Source: Mantis religiosa | Lineage: Eukaryota > Arthropoda > Insecta > Mantodea > Mantidae | Reading direction: 5' to 3' | NCBI GenBank assembly: GCA_030765055.1 | Contig: CM060952.1 | Span: forward strand, 177,673,313 to 177,737,312 | DNA length: 64,000 bases | Shown: positions 59,801 to 64,000 of the stretch, in pieces | How positions within the stretch are numbered: position 1 is the stretch's first letter | How the letters are laid out: every line of letters begins with the position of its first letter | Position numbers and translations under genes: made by a program | Notes under the pieces: model-generated | What the model saw: the letters and a program-made list of their open reading frames with translations, nothing else | Databases searched by the model: none | Told to the model about the DNA's origin: nothing

Positions 59801-61463
59801 TCTATACACATATATTGACTGATAGTGGATAGTGTTCGTATGACCCCAAGAATAATAAGAGTCGTGTATTGATAGCTCAATCTGTTATTGTTTAAACTAA
59901 TCAGAATTTCAAATTCATGGTGGAAACACCTCGAACATGATCAAAGTTTTCACTTATCACATGACTAGCATTTGCTCTGCAGAATGCTTCTGCCTCTCTG
60001 TCTATCTCTATCTCTCTCTCTCTCCTTCGCATGGGGTTTACAAATTATTTCTACGTTTCAACAGCAAAGAGGATTTCAAAGCGCATTTAATTTAAAAATA
60101 AGCATTATATTGCATCATGTTAGGAAAATAAATAACAAACTATGGTTTTAAATTGGCCAAAAATGAGCCTTCACCTTACATTCTTTAACAGTTTAGAAAT
60201 TAAAATGCGTAAGTTGTTATATCTACCCTTATCTGCTGAATTACTTTTTTCTGTTTCTCTCTCTCTCTCTATCCCACTTATAGATACATACAAAAACACT
60301 ATTCCAATAGCAAAATTATGATAACTTTATTATTAGTTATGATATCATTATATTAGAGTTTTAAGTCGGATTGATTACACAATTCTAGAGTTACTGTAAT
60401 ATTTAATCTACCCTTGATTAACGGGAACATTTTTAATACTATTTATGTGAATTATATTTAAATAAAATAGGTCTACACAGAATGACTGCCATTCATTAAT
60501 CTAGAACATGAAAAGCGTATAAAAATAAAACATTTCTAGGAGAAAAAGCTCCCCAAACGAATTTGGAATACTGGTCTTCCGTATCAGTTATGTACACTAT
60601 ATGGTGAAAAACGGATTTGGACTCCCATCAATGTGACTATCCGCATCAAAGATTCTGCATCTTTGTCAAAATTTCTCAATTGTTTCCTTTTTTAAAAGCA
60701 AAATATATTAATGTATAAAATTTAACATTTCACTATTCAAAAAATAATTTAGCCTTTATACAATGTCTATTTTCTTCACATATTGTGTTCGAGTAGATAA
60801 AAATTTATTGGTCTTCTGAAAAAAAAAAAGTGTTATTTGAAGGTTTAATGCTTTCTAATCCGCTAAATTTGAGCCTGAGGTAGTACCCAATGTTATCAAC
60901 ATTCCTCTTTACGGAAAATTCCTTATCCAGATAAACCTCCCTGAATGGGATTCCAAATCGGAACCTCTTGAGTGTAAACTGGAGACGGTTTCTTGTACAC
61001 CACCCTCCAATTTTAAAGTCAATAACACACAATCGTTATACGTTTCAAGCTTCGGATTCGGTTAGAAGGAATATTCTATATAAAGTTTAACAGAAAATAA
61101 CATGTAAATCGTTGCTGATTTTGATCGACCACCCTGAAAACCACCAAACCAACAATTTCAACAATTTAGCCGGAAGGTAATCAATATCGGGCTTCAGAAA
61201 AACCCACAATACTACCGAGTGAAAAGTCCCACTATGACCTGTTTGGCACATTAGAGTCAAATGCGTTTCTGTTTACATCATTTCCTCAGCGACTATGTTT
61301 GCTTGTGCAGTGTAGGCACGTTAATGTTCCTATATTTCCTTATAGGTACAATGAGATTAGGGAGATATAGTATATTAGTCAAATCACAATTCTGTGGCTC
61401 AAATTCACCACTCTGCATCAGCATAAAGAAGAAAATGGAGCTGCGAAAACTGTAGGAAAATAT
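56802..61463. other. Mostly AT-rich, no recognisable gene
   Basis: Contains a decayed SINE-A fragment (60880-61010) and (CT)n runs near 60003-60022 and 60250-60270. Several frames of about 60-100 codons (57059-57358, 57635-57817) have no recognisable domain. Confidence 0.35.
60880..61010 (-). repeat. SINE-A, decayed
   Basis: Only CGGAAAATTCCTTATCCAG, CCTGAATGGGATTCCAAATC and GGAACCTCTTGAGTG are recognisable. Confidence 0.5.
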
Positions 61464-61959
61464 TGTGACTTTGCGTTCGTAGAATTAAAAGTCCAATTGC
61501 ACAAACTCAAAATGTTCTTTATTTCCACCGAATTACAGTTGGAACCCTTGCCGATTACATAGAATTACGTAATGCACACAATTACAATCCACCAGTTCGT
61601 CTGTCATAGGTCCACTCCACACTCGTAATTACGTACAACTCCTCTGATACACGTACGCAGTCTTCCAGTCCGTTCCCTAGCACTGCGCTCTTCACGGCTG
61701 CTCGCCAAGAACTCACTGACTCGTCCACTGCAGACCTTATATAGGAAGATCGCTGTTTCTGAAAGCTTCGCGGCTCGGAACATCGTCCCGAATGTTCCAG
61801 ACGTCAGGGGGAGGGGAAAGAGACTGCACAGTGGCCCGCGATACTCTCCCAACCATCGCCTCAGTTAACGCCAAAAGATAAATGGGTAGGCGTGGCCTAA
61901 ATGCCTCCTCTCCCCCACTCAGTTGTCAGTTGGTCGTGCCTTCCGATAATTGGGTGACA
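61464..61959 (-). repeat. Solo LTR, 496 bp, with ATAT target duplication
   Basis: The minus-strand LTR starts TGTCACCCAATTATCGG and ends AACGCAAAGTCACA. ATAT lies directly outside both ends (61460-61463 and 61960-61963). Inside are CCTATATAAGG (TATA box) and GGAAATAAAGAACATT (polyadenylation signal). A 4-bp duplication is typical of Gypsy-type integrases; 5 bp would suggest others. Confidence 0.9.
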
Positions 61960-62282
61960 ATATCTTACAATAGCACGCAATATAACGGAAATTGGTACTA
62001 AAAAACTTTACAAATATTTTCCTTTTTAGAAACGTACAATTTTATGAGTACTTCGTCTCCAACAGTTTAGTAATTTATATAAACGCTATTCAGGGTGAAC
62101 AGCCTTTCAGTGGCTATAAGATGTGCACTTCATCTGTCTGAACATGTCTTAAATATATGGATTTTTAATAAAAATCGGACCGTTTCAAAGAAAAGAAACC
62201 CTTTGACAAGTTTCTCCTGTAAAGCTTAGGTTGGGGTGGAGGATTTGATTGTAAAATCTTACAGGATACTGATTTAAAGTAT

Positions 62283-62748
62283 TGTCTCGGCAACGGGCAT
62301 AAAAGGTTCGAAGCAAATAGACAACAGACGGATAGTGTTTCACGGTAATAAAGAGCTTGCATAAGCAGTTAAAGATAGCGCGAGATAAATGTCTGCAGAA
62401 GCAAACTGAGATAAATGGAAATTTCTGTTGACGTCTTGGTTGATAGAGATTATTCGGTTTCTATATTGTTCCAGAAATATCTAGAATTTATCAATGAGGT
62501 ATTTAAGAAGGCGACGACTCGCTAAGAGTCAGTCGCGGGAGTCGTAAGCAGTAAACAGCTGTAGAGTGTTGTTGCAACGAGAGCTGATGTAATCAGAACG
62601 CTGTTTGTTGCTGTCATTGACCTTAGTAGACTGTGTATGTGACGTAATGTTGTTACGTGAGAATTGAACAGTGTATTCCTACGGAAATAAAGAACATTTG
62701 GAATATTTGCAACTCGAACTTTTAATTCTACCAACCCACAAAGTCACA
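62283..62748 (+). repeat. LTR related to 50924 and 61464, diverged
   Basis: Starts about TGTCTCGGCAACGG and ends CAACCCACAAAGTCACA. The shared 3' segment is GGAAATAAAGAACATTTGG ... CTTTTAATTCTACCAACCC. No matching target duplication was found at these limits. Confidence 0.7.
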
Positions 62749-62887
62749 AGGTTTGGCTTGTTGCTTAATTAACTTTGCACACAAACACAAAGGCACCTTT
62801 TCTTTTCTAAAAATATTGTTTTATTCAAGGGCTCTAAAACGTTTACATAAACGGAATTTCTTGTAGATTATTTGGATAAAAATTAAT

Positions 62888-63148
62888 GGCTTTGCTTTTT
62901 TTTTTATTAGTTTACGTCCTCCAACGTTAAGTCATATCGGAGGATGAGTGGAATGGGTGCAATGATGCTCAAATGAGCCCAGTGTCCATAGAGCTAAGAG
63001 TTACGCGACATTCGTCTTTCAGGATAAGGGAAAACCCCGGAAAAAACTTATCCAAGTAACACAAACCAAGTGAGACCCTGACCGAGGTTCGAATTCGGGA
63101 CCTCTTGAACGTGAGGCAGACATGCTACCACCACACTACCGAGGCGGG
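62888..63148 (-). repeat. SINE-A, near full length, reverse
   Basis: TTTACGTCCTCCAACGTTAA, CAGGATAAGGGAAAACCCC, GAGGTTCGAATTCGGGACC (B box), CACACTACCGAGGCGGG. A 14-bp extra segment (AACCAAGTGAGACC) sits in the body. Confidence 0.85.
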
Positions 63149-63224
63149 AAATGGTTTTGCTACCTGTACTTATACGTTATAGAAATAGTCAAAATCACAA
63201 AATTTTCAATAACCTCCAATGGAG

Positions 63225-63530
63225 TTGGACGGCACGTTGGCCCTGGTAGCTCAATGGGTAAGAGCGACTGGACGGAAACCAGGAGTTCCGTAATTTCCCG
63301 GTAGACCACTAGGGTCTCTCGTATCCGAGATGCACCGTTTGTTGCGACTTACTATTGTAAGTACTTGAATCCCAGGCTTCTTCACTAAACTCTTATTATT
63401 TAAGTTAATTGATGGAAATTAATAATTTCTTCACACTAGCCATATATGGCCTAAGGTTTTTTGGTAGTCAACAAGAAAAATTCAATGCCATGGTCGGGAT
63501 TTGAACCATGGATCTCTTGGTTCCATCATA
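63225..63530. repeat. SINE-B, plus head joined to a minus unit
   Basis: A plus-oriented block GGCCCTGGTAGCTCAATGGG with its B box lost (the copy runs from CCAGGAGTTCCG into TTTCCCGGTAGACC). The body then passes to AATTAATAATTTCTTCACAC and a minus-oriented GGTCGGGATTTGAACCATGG. It is again an inverted arrangement, but imperfect. Confidence 0.7.
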
Positions 63531-64000
63531 TCCATCATTAATATAAATAAGTGGAAATATGACATTCAGATTTTTGACACAGCCCTGTCAGATCATTATG
63601 CACAAATGTTAAAATTAGTTGTCCCAGTAGATCAGCATAACCCAAAACAGAATGCAAAAAAAAAAAAAAAAATATTCAAAAAGGTTAGACTTGCTAATGA
63701 TGACAATCTAAGCTAATTAAATTTTCTATTAAGTAAAGAATCTTGGGAAAGCGTGTACACTGAGCGAAATCTAAACGATGCCATGAATGCATTTTTGGAC
63801 ACATTTGATTTTCACTTTGTAAACAGCCATACCAATAGTTAAAGTAGCAATGAACAAGCTAGGTAATAAGTGGATCACAACAGGAATCCGCAAATCTGGT
63901 GATAGATTAAAATTCTTGAGCAAATTCATGAAGGAAAACAAGACTACACCGGATTTTAAGGCCTATTATGTAAAATATCGAAATATATATAATAAAGTTA
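63531..64000 (+). pseudogene. LINE ORF2 fragment (endonuclease to RT linker), runs off the window
   Basis: Broken frames read DTALSDHYAQML (the endonuclease SDH box), KIFKKVRLAND, then WESVYTE....NDAMNAFLDT FDFHFV, LGNKWITTGIRKSGDRLKFL, SKFMKENKT and DFKAYYVKYRNIYNKV at the very end. This matches the linker between endonuclease and reverse transcriptase in CR1/Jockey-group LINEs (NPWIT.GI..S...K..L...). An A-run at 63657-63670 breaks the frame. The reverse transcriptase presumably lies beyond the window. Confidence 0.65.

Overview
This window looks like an intergenic or intronic, repeat-packed stretch of a large animal genome, most likely an insect. The grounds are the Tc1/mariner, Harbinger-, Kolobok- and IS630-like DNA transposons, RTE-type and CR1/Jockey-group LINEs, a Penelope-like element (PLE), solo LTRs and several tRNA-derived SINE families. 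One degraded protein family (27430-28465) is one I associate with insect genomes. The mix feels cockroach- or polyneopteran-like, but that is inference. I found no host gene I can defend, no credible functional tRNA or rRNA gene, no CRISPR array and no bacterial operon. Most long open frames are microsatellite translations or transposon coding.

Layout: 0-5 kb holds LINE relics, a 70-bp tandem array and SINE copies. 4.9-5.7 kb is a broken DDE transposase. 6.4-6.9 kb is a GC-rich dispersed repeat, with its partner at 48.8-49.2 kb. 9-15.2 kb carries an inverted SINE pair, an internally deleted mariner and a near full-length mariner on the minus strand. 15.2-23.1 kb alternates PLE remnants with inverted SINE-B pairs. 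It includes a 3' PLE segment with an open GIY-YIG frame (19369-20147) and a hammerhead-like motif about 290 bp downstream. 24-29 kb has a possible mitochondrial insertion, an RTE-type LINE, and the insect family relic.

28.6-35.0 kb is a three-layer nest. A plus-strand RTE-type LINE was split by a minus-strand RTE-type LINE, which was split in turn by a younger 4.57-kb LINE ending in a ~520-bp TAAA tail. 35.7-40.6 kb holds another PLE end, a Kolobok-like element flanked by TTAA/ATAA, a Harbinger-like element with remnants of both its genes, and a SINE-A nested in a SINE-B. 42.6-48.6 kb has the second deleted mariner, a Tc1-like relic split by a SINE-C, and a second copy of the DDE family. 49-64 kb is mostly AT-rich and featureless, with three related LTRs, one unrelated candidate LTR, further SINEs and a LINE fragment running off the end.

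The strongest lead is the recurrence of hammerhead-ribozyme-like cores at the 3' ends of four PLE copies (15.3, 20.4, 21.4 and 35.8 kb). Their stem III appears absent or minimal. The core is intact in two copies and altered at a key base in the other two. No genes here act together as a pathway; the story is the life history of mobile elements.
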